Assembly: GCA_032111745.1 (NCBI GenBank)
Contig: JAULUH010000150.1
Span: forward strand, 1-15,076
DNA length: 15,076 nucleotides
Source of the DNA: JAULUH01 sp032111745
GTDB taxonomy: Bacteria; Chloroflexota; Anaerolineae; JAAEKA01
Direction of reading: 5' to 3'
Part shown: positions 1-8,336 of the stretch, piece after piece
Layout: each line of letters opens with the position of its first letter
Position numbering within the stretch: position 1 is the stretch's first letter
Position numbers and translations under genes: made by a program
Notes under the pieces: generated by a model
What the model saw: only the letters and a program-made list of their open reading frames with translations
Database searches by the model: none
Told to the model about the DNA's origin: nothing

Positions 1-1
1 G

Positions 2-544
2 CGCGTCGAGATCAGGTCGATCCAGGATGCCATTGCCCACAGCATCGGCTATGTGCCCGAGGATCGCCTCAACGAGGGGCTGTTCCTGGAACAATCCATC
101 GGCCGCAACGTGGTGGTGCGCACCATCGACGGCCTGCGCGGTGCCCTCGGCCTCACCGACCCGCGCCAGGTCAACCAGCAGGTGGATGCATGGGTCAGGT
201 CGCTGCGCATCAAGACAGCTGACCCAGAGCTGCCAGCCAAGACCCTGTCGGGAGGCAACCAGCAGCGCGTGGTGCTGGCCAAATGGCTGGCCAGCAAGCC
301 GCGCCTCATGATCCTCAACGGGCCCACCGTGGGCGTCGACGTCGGCTCCAAGGATGAGCTTCACGACATGATGAAGCAGTTGGCCGGCGAGGGCATGGGC
401 CTGCTGGTGATCTCCGACGACATCCCCGAACTGTTGCAGACCTGTAACCGCATGCTGCTGATGCGCCACGGCCGTATCGTCGAGGAGCTCCGGCCCCTGG
501 AGACCAACGAAAACGAGATGGCTGCCAAGCTGGTTGAGGAATAG
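2..544 (+). CDS. CUT2 sugar ABC transporter ATPase, C-terminal part (5' end outside window)
   Basis: This is the last 180 residues of a duplicated RbsA/MglA/XylG-type ATPase, which energises uptake of a simple sugar or polyol through two permeases. The frame is open from base 2, so the gene begins upstream; GTG at 53 is an internal valine (GYVPEDR), not a start. The second nucleotide-binding half shows the ABC signature LSGGNQQR (bases 246-269) and the family's GVDVGSK segment. The Walker B region reads LMILNGPTVGVD, where an active site would normally read LILDEPT, so the Walker aspartate and the catalytic glutamate are Asn and Gly. The H-loop position reads ISDDIPE with no histidine. Degeneracy of one of the two sites is known in this family, so the intact site should lie in the missing N-terminal half. 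The RbsC-like genes directly downstream support the assignment. The sugar cannot be read from the sequence. Confidence 0.93.
   Translation, partial: RVEIRSIQDAIAHSIGYVPEDRLNEGLFLEQSIGRNVVVRTIDGLRGALGLTDPRQVNQQVDAWVRSLRIKTADPELPAKTLSGGNQQRVVLAKWLASKPRLMILNGPTVGVDVGSKDELHDMMKQLAGEGMGLLVISDDIPELLQTCNRMLLMRHGRIVEELRPLETNENEMAAKLVEE
536..540 (+). promoter_or_regulatory. Shine-Dalgarno inside the ATPase 3' end that favours the GTG start of permease 1
   Basis: GAGGA lies inside the last codons of the ATPase and sits 8 bases before GTG 549. This favours GTG 549 over the in-frame TTG at 534, which would have no Shine-Dalgarno at a workable distance. The arrangement implies translational coupling of ATPase and permease. 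Confidence 0.55.
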
Positions 545-548
545 ACCC

Positions 549-1547
549 GTGGATCGCATCCTACGCCGCAACGAGTTTCTCTTGGCCGTGACCATCATCG
601 GCCTTAGCCTCCTCATCGGGCTCATCAACCCCACTTTTTTCACGTTAGGCAACCTGTTTGATCTGTTGCGTAGCAGCATCGTCACCGGCATTTTCGCCAT
701 GGCCGTGCTCGTCGTGATCATATCGGGTGGCATCGACGTCTCGTTCACCGCCGTCGGCGTCTTCGCCCTGTACGCCACCGTGCGGCTGCTTAAAGGCTAC
801 GCCCCCGATGCTCCGATCTGGATGGGATTCCTGATGGCCGCCGCCATTGGCCTGGGGCTGGGCCTGATCAACGCCTTCTTCATCGCCCAGTTCAAGCTCC
901 CGACGTTGATTGTTACTCTGGGCACCCTCAGCATGATCCACGGGTTCCTGCTTTTTGCGATCGGTAACCAGATCATCCGTGACGTGCCCCCCGCCCTGAC
1001 CGACTTCGCCCGGTCGGCGCTGGTGCGGATACCCCTGGCGCGCGGCACGGCCAACCTGCACCCGGCAATTCTGATCACCGCCGGTATCGTGCTCGTTACC
1101 TGGATATTGCTCAACTATACCACGCTGGGTCGCGGCATCTATGCCATGGGCGGCGATCGTGAGGCCGCCGAGCGCGCTGGATTCAACGTTACCGGCATCC
1201 AATATTTCATCTACACCTTTGTTGGGCTTGTCTCTGGCATTGCGGGCATGACCTTCGGCTCCCTGGCTCGCCAGGCCAACCCCCAGGATATCGTCGGCTC
1301 GGAGCTGACCGTGATCGCAGCCGTAGTCCTGGGAGGGGCACAGCTCGGCGGCGGCCGCGGCACGGTCCTCGGCACCATCCTGGGCGTGATCCTGGTCATC
1401 ATCGCCAACAACAGCCTCATCCTCATTGGCGTGCCTCCGGTCTGGCAGCGGGTCGTCATCGGCATCATCATCCTGGTCGGCACCGGCCTGCCCGCCATCC
1501 AGGCCCGCCGCGCCCACAAGCGCTCGACCAGCCCGGCCAACGTGTAG
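549..1547 (+). CDS. CUT2 sugar ABC transporter permease 1 (RbsC-like)
   Basis: This is an inner-membrane permease of the ribose/simple-sugar (BPD_transp_2) family, about 332 residues, which is normal for the family. It is strongly hydrophobic, with roughly 8-10 membrane segments. Family landmarks include IISGGIDVSFTAVGV near residue 60, GGDREAAERAGFNV after mid-protein (the cytoplasmic loop that contacts the ATPase), and AAVVLGGAQLGGGRGTVLG in the C-terminal third. The GTG start at 549 is preferred because GAGGA lies 8 bases upstream; a TTG at 534 would add five residues. The gene begins 4 bases after the ATPase stop. It probably forms a heterodimeric channel with the next gene. Transporters with one duplicated ATPase and two distinct permeases are known in this class (YtfQRT-YjfF, LsrACDB). 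The substrate is unknown. Confidence 0.93.
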   Translation: MDRILRRNEFLLAVTIIGLSLLIGLINPTFFTLGNLFDLLRSSIVTGIFAMAVLVVIISGGIDVSFTAVGVFALYATVRLLKGYAPDAPIWMGFLMAAAIGLGLGLINAFFIAQFKLPTLIVTLGTLSMIHGFLLFAIGNQIIRDVPPALTDFARSALVRIPLARGTANLHPAILITAGIVLVTWILLNYTTLGRGIYAMGGDREAAERAGFNVTGIQYFIYTFVGLVSGIAGMTFGSLARQANPQDIVGSELTVIAAVVLGGAQLGGGRGTVLGTILGVILVIIANNSLILIGVPPVWQRVVIGIIILVGTGLPAIQARRAHKRSTSPANV

Positions 1548-1571
1548 TTGCCGGCACAGAAGCTCAAGATC

Positions 1572-2609
1572 ATGAACCCAACCGTCCCCCGCAAGTCCTG
1601 GGCCAGCCGCCTGCCGTTTGACAGCCATACGTTGCGCCTGCTCATCATCATCGTGATGATCTTCGTAGCCTTCAGCCTGCTGCTGCCAGGCAAGTTCTTC
1701 ACCGTGCGCAACATGCAGTCCATGGCCGTGCAGTTTCCTGAATTCGGCATCCTGGCCTTCGCCATCATGATTACCATGCTTACCGGTGGCATCGATCTAT
1801 CCATCGTCGGCACGGCTAACCTGTCGGCCATCGTGGCCGCGCTGATCCTCACCCGGCTGGGTGGCAACGGCGGGGCAGGCATGTCCCCGGCCCTGGTGCT
1901 GCCACTGGCCATCGCCAGCGGCCTCGTCGTCGGCTCCCTCTGCGGCCTGTTCAATGGCTTCCTGGTGTCGCGCGTGGGTATCACTCCCATTTTGGCCACC
2001 CTCGGCACTGGCGCGCTCTACACGGGCCTGTCCTACGTGATCACAGGCGGACCTGCCATCACCACTACCCAGCTGGCCTTTATTGGCAACGGCTCGGTTT
2101 TGGGTATCCCCATCCCGGTGATCGTTTTTGTCGTCTTGGCCGTGGTCTTCTCTGTCATGCTTAACCGGACGACCTATGGCTTCAACGTCTACATGTTGGG
2201 CACGAACCCGACCGCCGCCCTGTTCTCCGGCATCAACAGCAACCGGGTGCTGATGCGCACCTATTGGCTGGCTGGCCTGGTGGCGGGTATTGCCGGCATG
2301 ATCTTCCTGGCCCGGGCCAACTCGGCCAAGCCCGACTATGGCAGCTCGTTCATCCTGCTCTCCGTGCTGATTGCCATCCTGGGCGGCGTCAGCTACACCG
2401 GCGGCTTCGGCACGGTATCTGGCCTGGTGTTGGCCGTGTTGAGCATCCAGTTCCTCTCCACCGGCCTCAACATGCTGATGCTGGAGCTCTCCGGGTCCAG
2501 CGCCGCCATCTTCTTCCGCCAGTTCGCCTGGGGCGCGCTACTCCTCCTGGTGATGGTGCTGAACTACTACACGGAGAAACGGCGCAATCGGCAATCTCCC
2601 AGCGGTTAG
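1572..2609 (+). CDS. CUT2 sugar ABC transporter permease 2 (RbsC-like)
   Basis: This is the second RbsC-like permease, about 345 residues, clearly diverged from its neighbour. It carries TGGIDLSIVGTANLSAI near residue 70, the loop GTNPTAALFSGI, and LSVLIAILGGVSYTGGFGTVSG, all typical of BPD_transp_2 proteins. The start is uncertain. ATG 1572 is chosen as a conventional codon giving a basic N-terminus before the first membrane helix. TTG 1548, immediately after the previous stop, would add eight residues; neither has a convincing Shine-Dalgarno, so translation probably depends on coupling. With the ATPase and permease 1 it would form the membrane part of one importer. The gene is followed by a 57-base gap to the dehydrogenase with no terminator visible, consistent with continued transcription into the catabolic genes. 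Confidence 0.92.
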   Translation: MNPTVPRKSWASRLPFDSHTLRLLIIIVMIFVAFSLLLPGKFFTVRNMQSMAVQFPEFGILAFAIMITMLTGGIDLSIVGTANLSAIVAALILTRLGGNGGAGMSPALVLPLAIASGLVVGSLCGLFNGFLVSRVGITPILATLGTGALYTGLSYVITGGPAITTTQLAFIGNGSVLGIPIPVIVFVVLAVVFSVMLNRTTYGFNVYMLGTNPTAALFSGINSNRVLMRTYWLAGLVAGIAGMIFLARANSAKPDYGSSFILLSVLIAILGGVSYTGGFGTVSGLVLAVLSIQFLSTGLNMLMLELSGSSAAIFFRQFAWGALLLLVMVLNYYTEKRRNRQSPSG

Positions 2610-2666
2610 CCGTGCGGCTGCCGCCCGACTGATTTCTATTCTCCCATATCCACAAGGAGCACACTC

Positions 2667-3554
2667 ATGAAACGGATTGCCTATTTTGGCCTGGGCATCA
2701 TGGGCAGAGGCATGGTTGCCAACCTGCTCAAGGCCGGCTACCCGGTGACGATCTGGAACCGCACTGCTGAACGCGGCGCCCACCTGGTCGGCCAAGGCGC
2801 GACTCAGGCCAATAGCCCCGCCGAGGCTGTGGCCAATGCCGACGTCATCATGGTTTGCCTCAGCGATGACGCCGCTGTGGAGGACCTGGTGTTTGGTAGC
2901 GGCGGCCTGGCCGCAGCCGTCAAGTCCGGCCAGATCCTCGTCGACATGACCACGGTCCATCCCGACACCAGCCGCAAGGAGGCCGCTGCCTTCGCCGCCA
3001 AAGGTGCGCACTTCCTCGACGCGCCGGTGTTTGGCAGCAAGAATGAAGCCGCTAACGGCGGCCTGTGGATTGTCGTCGGCGGCGACCGGGCGCTCTATGA
3101 GGAGGTCAAGCCCATCCTGGAAGTCCTCAGTGAGACCACCCACTACATGGGCGGCACGGCCATGGGCAGCTCCATGAAGCTGGTGGGCAACCTGGTGGTG
3201 GCTGCACAGCTGGAGGCCCTGGGCGAGGCCATGACCCTGGCCACCAAGGCCGGCCTCGATCCACAGGACGTCCTCGGCGTGCTGCACGTGACCGACTTCA
3301 AGTCGCCGATCTTCGATGGCGTGGGCGCGGCGCTGGTAAAGCGCGACTTCAGCACCTTTTTTGCCCTGAAGCTGATGCTGAAGGACGCCAACCTGATTGC
3401 CCGCTTCGCCCAAGACCTGAACGTGCCTATCCCGGCTGCCGCGGCCACCCGCGAGGTGATCAAGGCCGCAGTCAACAAGGGCTGGGGCGAGGAGAACGCC
3501 TCCGCCTTCATTCGCATCCTCGAAGACCAGGCCGGGGTGGTCGTGAGCGCCTGA
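2667..3554 (+). CDS. NAD(P)-dependent beta-hydroxyacid dehydrogenase (HIBADH/GLYR-like)
   Basis: This is a 295-residue cytosolic oxidoreductase of the 3-hydroxyisobutyrate dehydrogenase superfamily, normal length. The start is firm: AAGGAG at 2654-2659 lies 7 bases before the ATG. The Rossmann motif GLGIMG is at residues 8-13. The second beta strand ends in WNRT (30-33), an uncharged/basic pattern that favours NADP(H) over NAD(H); this is inference. The substrate loop reads DAPVFGSK (118-125), a glyoxylate/succinic-semialdehyde reductase-like variant of the usual DAPVSGG. The catalytic lysine is Lys171 with Asn175 in SMKLVGN, and Lys239 sits in LKDANL. Relatives oxidise or reduce 3-hydroxyacids, tartronate semialdehyde, or four-carbon sugar acids (LtnD type). 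Between a sugar transporter and a kinase/RLP pair, it probably performs the first redox step on the imported compound or reduces an aldehyde produced later. The exact substrate is unassigned. Confidence 0.93.
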   Translation: MKRIAYFGLGIMGRGMVANLLKAGYPVTIWNRTAERGAHLVGQGATQANSPAEAVANADVIMVCLSDDAAVEDLVFGSGGLAAAVKSGQILVDMTTVHPDTSRKEAAAFAAKGAHFLDAPVFGSKNEAANGGLWIVVGGDRALYEEVKPILEVLSETTHYMGGTAMGSSMKLVGNLVVAAQLEALGEAMTLATKAGLDPQDVLGVLHVTDFKSPIFDGVGAALVKRDFSTFFALKLMLKDANLIARFAQDLNVPIPAAAATREVIKAAVNKGWGEENASAFIRILEDQAGVVVSA

Positions 3555-3560
3555 GCCGGA

Positions 3561-3588
3561 CCCTGGCTGTGCCCCTATGCAGCCAGGG
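3561..3588 (+). promoter_or_regulatory. Intercistronic perfect hairpin between dehydrogenase and kinase
   Basis: CCCTGGCTG at 3561-3569 and CAGCCAGGG at 3580-3588 form a perfect 9-bp stem with a 10-base loop, starting 6 bases after the dehydrogenase stop. No T-run follows, so it is not a canonical intrinsic terminator. It could stabilise the upstream transcript against 3' exonucleases or cause partial attenuation before the kinase. The structure is seen directly; the role is inferred. Confidence 0.5.
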
Positions 3589-3617
3589 CTACCGTCCAGC
3601 GGTCGCTTGACCAGGCC

Positions 3618-3625
3618 AGGAGGTG
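3618..3625 (+). promoter_or_regulatory. Strong Shine-Dalgarno fixing the kinase start
   Basis: AGGAGGTG ends 8 bases before ATG 3634 and matches the 16S anti-Shine-Dalgarno closely. It sets the kinase start at 3634 rather than at the in-frame ATG 3577, which lies within the intercistronic hairpin. Confidence 0.8.
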
Positions 3626-3633
3626 AAAGCACC

Positions 3634-5178
<1,545 letters not shown>

Positions 5179-5193
5179 CCCGTGCCGGCGGCC

Positions 5194-5200
5194 AGGGTGG
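5194..5200 (+). promoter_or_regulatory. Probable Shine-Dalgarno deciding the RLP start
   Basis: AGGGTGG, ending 2 bases before ATG 5203 (its AGGG core is 5 bases away), favours ATG 5203 over the upstream in-frame GTG 5182, which has no clear Shine-Dalgarno. The call is tentative because the match is imperfect. Confidence 0.4.
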
Positions 5201-5202
5201 CT

Positions 5203-6354
5203 ATGATCTTCCCCCACCCGGCGTTTCCGCTCTCCGGTACCCGCTTCACCGTCCACTACCGGCTGGTCAGCGCCAGCGCAGCCGAGGCCAGGGCCACGGC
5301 CCAGGGTATCTGCCTGGAGCAGACGGTGGAGGTGCCCCAGAGCCTGCTGGGCGATGGGGACCGTTGGCTGCAGTTCGCCGGTCGGGTCGAATCCCTGGTT
5401 GAGTCCGGGCCACAATGCTTCGATGCTGCGATCAGCTACGCCGTGGAGACCGCGGCCGGCGAGCTCACCCAGCTGCTGAACGTGGTCTTCGGCAATAGCG
5501 CTATGCAGCCGGGCATCCGCGTGTTGCGTCTCGACCTGTCTGGCAGCCTGCTGTCCAGTTTTCAGGGACCTCGTTTCGGCCAGCAGGGCCTGCGGGACCT
5601 CCTGGCCGTGCCCAACCGGCCGCTGCTCTGTTCGGCGCTCAAGCCCCTTGGGCTTTCGGCTCCCGACCTGGCCAACCTCGCCCATCAGCTGGCCCTGGGT
5701 GGCATCGACATCGTCAAGGAGGACCATGGCCTGACGGATCAGCCGTTTGCCCGGTTCGCCGAGCGGGTAGGGCGCTGTGCCGAAGCGATCGACCGGGCCA
5801 GCCGGCACACCCGCCAGCCCTGCCTCTACATGCCCAACGTCACGGCCCCGGCTGACCAGGTCCTCAGCCGCGCGCATGCGGCCAGGAAGCTGGGCGCGGC
5901 CGGAGTCATGGTCGCACCCGGGTTGGTGGGCTGGGATACGCTGCGCCTGCTGGCGGAGGATGGCAGCTTCGGCCTGCCGATCCTGTGCCATCCGGCCTGG
6001 CTGGGGACCTTCGCCATCTGCCCCGACCATGGGCTGTCGCATCACGTGGTGTTTGGACAGCTCCCGCGGCTGGCCGGGGCCGACGCTACTATTTTCGTCA
6101 ATTTCGGCGGCCGCTTTTCCTTCAGCCAGCAGGACTGCCGGGAAATCGTCGACGGCGCGACCCATCCTATGGGTCACCTCAAGGCGATCTTCCCCGTGCC
6201 TGCCGGCGGCATGACCCTGAGCCACCTGCCGAAGATGGTCGAATTCTACGGGCGCCAGGCCATCTTCTTGATCGCCGGTGGGCTCTATGCCCATGGTTCT
6301 GACCTCGTCCAGTCGGCTCGCCAGTTTCGCCTGGCTGTAGAACAGCTCGGCTGA
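5203..6354 (+). CDS. RuBisCO-like protein (form IV RuBisCO large-chain homologue)
   Basis: At about 383 residues (from ATG 5203; GTG 5182 would add 7), this is shorter than RuBisCO (~470) but normal for RLPs. It has an alpha/beta N-domain (~1-125) and a TIM barrel. Visible active-site equivalents: SALKPLGLS (Lys147, the RuBisCO Lys175 position, with Lys177 lost); GGIDIVKEDHGL (Lys172, the carbamylated Lys201 position; Asp174 = Asp203; His175 replacing Glu204); His263 in LCHPAW (His294 region); and phosphate-loop glycines in PAGGM (~333-337) and AGGLYAHG (~358-365). The loop-6 region reads NFGGRFSF and lacks the lysine needed for CO2 addition. It therefore should retain Mg2+-dependent enolisation but not carbon fixation. 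Characterised relatives isomerise methylthioribulose-1-phosphate or decarboxylate or hydrolyse 3-oxo-isoapionate-4-phosphate. Adjacent kinase and dehydrogenase genes suggest a phosphorylated sugar or keto-acid substrate. Confidence 0.9.
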   Translation: MIFPHPAFPLSGTRFTVHYRLVSASAAEARATAQGICLEQTVEVPQSLLGDGDRWLQFAGRVESLVESGPQCFDAAISYAVETAAGELTQLLNVVFGNSAMQPGIRVLRLDLSGSLLSSFQGPRFGQQGLRDLLAVPNRPLLCSALKPLGLSAPDLANLAHQLALGGIDIVKEDHGLTDQPFARFAERVGRCAEAIDRASRHTRQPCLYMPNVTAPADQVLSRAHAARKLGAAGVMVAPGLVGWDTLRLLAEDGSFGLPILCHPAWLGTFAICPDHGLSHHVVFGQLPRLAGADATIFVNFGGRFSFSQQDCREIVDGATHPMGHLKAIFPVPAGGMTLSHLPKMVEFYGRQAIFLIAGGLYAHGSDLVQSARQFRLAVEQLG

Positions 6355-6396
6355 GGGTACGACCCGCCTCAGTCCTGACAGGAGACACTTGCCTCC

Positions 6397-7356
6397 ATGA
6401 CCCTGACCACCGACCGTAAACGCGATCTGCTGCGCCAGATGATCTTGATCCGCGCCTTTGAGGAGAAGGCCGAGGAGCTCTACGCCCTCGGCAAGATCCA
6501 CGGCACCATGCACCTGTCCATCGGCATGGAGGCTTCGGCCGTCGGGGCCATCGCCGCACTGCGCCCCGACGACTACGTGCTCAGCACCCATCGCGGCCAC
6601 GGCCACTGCATCGCCAAGGGCGCCGACCTGGACCGCATGATGGCCGAGTTCATGGGCAAGGAGACCGGCTATTGCCGCGGCCGCGGCGGCTCCATGCACA
6701 TCGCCGACGTGGAGGGCGGCAACCTCGGTGCCAACGGCGTGGTAGCCGGCGGCATCCCTATCGCGGTCGGCGTGGGGCTCAGCCAGAAGATGCAGCGCAC
6801 GGGCCGTGTCTGCCTGTGCTTCTTCGGCGACGGCGCCGCCAACTCCGGTCCCTTCCATGAGGCCCTGAATATGGCCGCCATCTGGACGCTGCCCGTCGTG
6901 TTTGTCTGCGAGAACAACCAGTATGCCATGTCCTACCCGGCCAGCAAGGCCTTTGCCATCGAGCGCATCGCGGACCGTGCCGCAGCCTACGGCATGCCCG
7001 GCGAGGCCGTGGACGGCAACGACTTGCTAGCCGTGGCCGAGGCCGCCAACCGGGCCGTGGCCCGGGCCAGGGCCGGCCAGGGACCGTCACTGGTGGAACA
7101 TGTCACCTATCGCTGGCGGGGCCACTCCAAGAGCGATGCCAATCGCTATCGCACCCGTGAGGAGATCGAGGCCTGGCAGCAGCGCGATCCTATCGCCCGC
7201 CTGCGCCAGCAGATGATCGCCGCCAGCGAGCTCACGGCAGCAGACGTCGACGCCATCGAGCAGGCGGCGCGCGCCGATGTGGCGGCCGCCGTGATCTTTG
7301 CCGAGCAAAGCCCCGAGCCCGACCTGGCGACCATCGAGGAAGGCGTCTATGCGTGA
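6397..7356 (+). CDS. Thiamine-dependent dehydrogenase E1 component, alpha subunit (acetoin/pyruvate dehydrogenase type)
   Basis: This is the 319-residue alpha subunit of a heterotetrameric E1, which decarboxylates or cleaves a 2-oxo acid or acyloin using thiamine diphosphate and passes the acyl group to lipoyl-E2. The diphosphate/Mg2+ motif begins at GDG (144-146), continues GAANSGPFHEALNMAA, and ends at NN (173-174). The N-terminal HLSIGMEAS (39-47), the STHRGHGH segment (63-70) and the GHSKSDANRYRT loop (242-253) are typical of AcoA/PdhA proteins. The length matches AcoA-type subunits rather than larger branched-chain E1s. A Shine-Dalgarno AGGAG at 6380-6384 lies 12 bases upstream of the ATG, and the gene starts 42 bases after the RLP. 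Its stop overlaps the E1-beta start by 8 bases, indicating coupled synthesis. Whether it uses pyruvate, acetoin or a pathway-specific diketone is not visible in the sequence. Confidence 0.94.
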   Translation: MTLTTDRKRDLLRQMILIRAFEEKAEELYALGKIHGTMHLSIGMEASAVGAIAALRPDDYVLSTHRGHGHCIAKGADLDRMMAEFMGKETGYCRGRGGSMHIADVEGGNLGANGVVAGGIPIAVGVGLSQKMQRTGRVCLCFFGDGAANSGPFHEALNMAAIWTLPVVFVCENNQYAMSYPASKAFAIERIADRAAAYGMPGEAVDGNDLLAVAEAANRAVARARAGQGPSLVEHVTYRWRGHSKSDANRYRTREEIEAWQQRDPIARLRQQMIAASELTAADVDAIEQAARADVAAAVIFAEQSPEPDLATIEEGVYA

Positions 7357-8335
7357 GCTGACCACCCTGGAGGCCATCCGCGAGGCCCTGCAACAGGAGA
7401 TGCGCCGGGACCCCCGCGTGTTCGTGATCGGCGAGGATGTGGGTGTGTACGGGGGTGCTTTTGGCGTTACCCGGGGCATGGTCGAGGAGTTCGGCGAGGA
7501 GCGCATCATCGACACCCCCATCAGCGAGCTCGGTATTGCCGGCGCCATCACCGGCGCGGCCCTGACCGGCATGCGCCCGGTGGGTGAGATCATGTTCATG
7601 GATTTCACCACCCTGTCTACCGAGCAGCTGGTCAACCAGGCCGCCAAGATTCGCTTCATGTTTGGCGGCAAGGCCACGGTGCCCTTTGTCCTGCGTACGC
7701 CGGCCGGCTCCGGCACCGGCGCTGCGGCGCAGCATTCGCAGTCCCTGGAGAGCTGGTACGTGCACGTGCCTGGCCTCAAGGTCGTCATGCCCAGCACGCC
7801 CTACGACGCCAAGGGCCTGCTGCTGGCGGCCATCCGCGATGATAACCCGGTGATCTTCGTGGAACACAAGCTGCTGTACAAGGTGAAGGGCCCGGTGCCC
7901 GAGGAGCCCTACACCGTGCCTCTGGGCGTCTCGGAGGTCAAGCGGACGGGCCGCGACCTGACCATCGTCGCCACCTCCATCATGGTGCAGCGCAGCCTGC
8001 AGGCCGCCGAGCAGCTGGCCGGCGAGGGGATCGAGGCCGAGGTGGTCGACCCGCGCACTCTCAAGCCGCTGGATGCCCGGCCCATCGTCGACTCGGTGTG
8101 CAAGACCGGCCGGGTGTTGATCGTCCACGAGGCCTGCAAGACCGGCGGCTTCGGCGGCGAGCTGGCCGCGGTCATCGCCGAGAGCGAGGCCTTTGACTAC
8201 CTCGATGCGCCCATCGTGCGCCTGGCCGGGCGGGACATGCCCATCCCCTACAATCGCACCCTGGAAACCCACACCGTGCCCCAGGTCGACGACATCGTCG
8301 TCGCCGCCCGCAACCTGGCGCGGGGCAGGATGTGA
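7349..8335 (+). CDS. Thiamine-dependent dehydrogenase E1 component, beta subunit
   Basis: This 328-residue transketolase-like subunit pairs with the preceding alpha subunit to form the E1 active site. The true start is ATG 7349, inside the alpha stop region, because GAGGAAGG at 7336-7343 lies 5 bases upstream; an upstream in-frame codon at 7298 gives only alpha-shadow sequence. Visible landmarks are GEDVGVYGGAFGVT (28-41); DTPISE with Glu60, which activates the thiamine aminopyrimidine in this family; AAQHSQSLESW with His129; and the C-terminal domain HEACKTGGFGGELAA (260-274), which binds E2. RLAGRDMPIPYN (291-302) is also characteristic of E1-beta. The length and motifs match AcoB/PdhB. The E2 gene begins one base after the stop. 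No residue loss suggests inactivity. Confidence 0.95.
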   Translation: MRELTTLEAIREALQQEMRRDPRVFVIGEDVGVYGGAFGVTRGMVEEFGEERIIDTPISELGIAGAITGAALTGMRPVGEIMFMDFTTLSTEQLVNQAAKIRFMFGGKATVPFVLRTPAGSGTGAAAQHSQSLESWYVHVPGLKVVMPSTPYDAKGLLLAAIRDDNPVIFVEHKLLYKVKGPVPEEPYTVPLGVSEVKRTGRDLTIVATSIMVQRSLQAAEQLAGEGIEAEVVDPRTLKPLDARPIVDSVCKTGRVLIVHEACKTGGFGGELAAVIAESEAFDYLDAPIVRLAGRDMPIPYNRTLETHTVPQVDDIVVAARNLARGRM

Positions 8336-8336
8336 G

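Noticed and set aside
645..1628. A 327-codon - strand open frame opposite permease 1.
   Set aside because: The product is Asp/His/Gln/Gly-rich without any motif and mirrors a hydrophobic permease.
5203..6354. The RLP as a genuine CO2-fixing RuBisCO.
   Set aside because: The Glu204, Lys177 and loop-6 lysine equivalents are absent and the protein is too short; no phosphoribulokinase or other Calvin-cycle gene is nearby.
8193..8336. An upstream extension of the E2 reading frame.
   Set aside because: The added residues are an out-of-frame shadow of E1-beta; the lipoyl domain starts cleanly at 8337.
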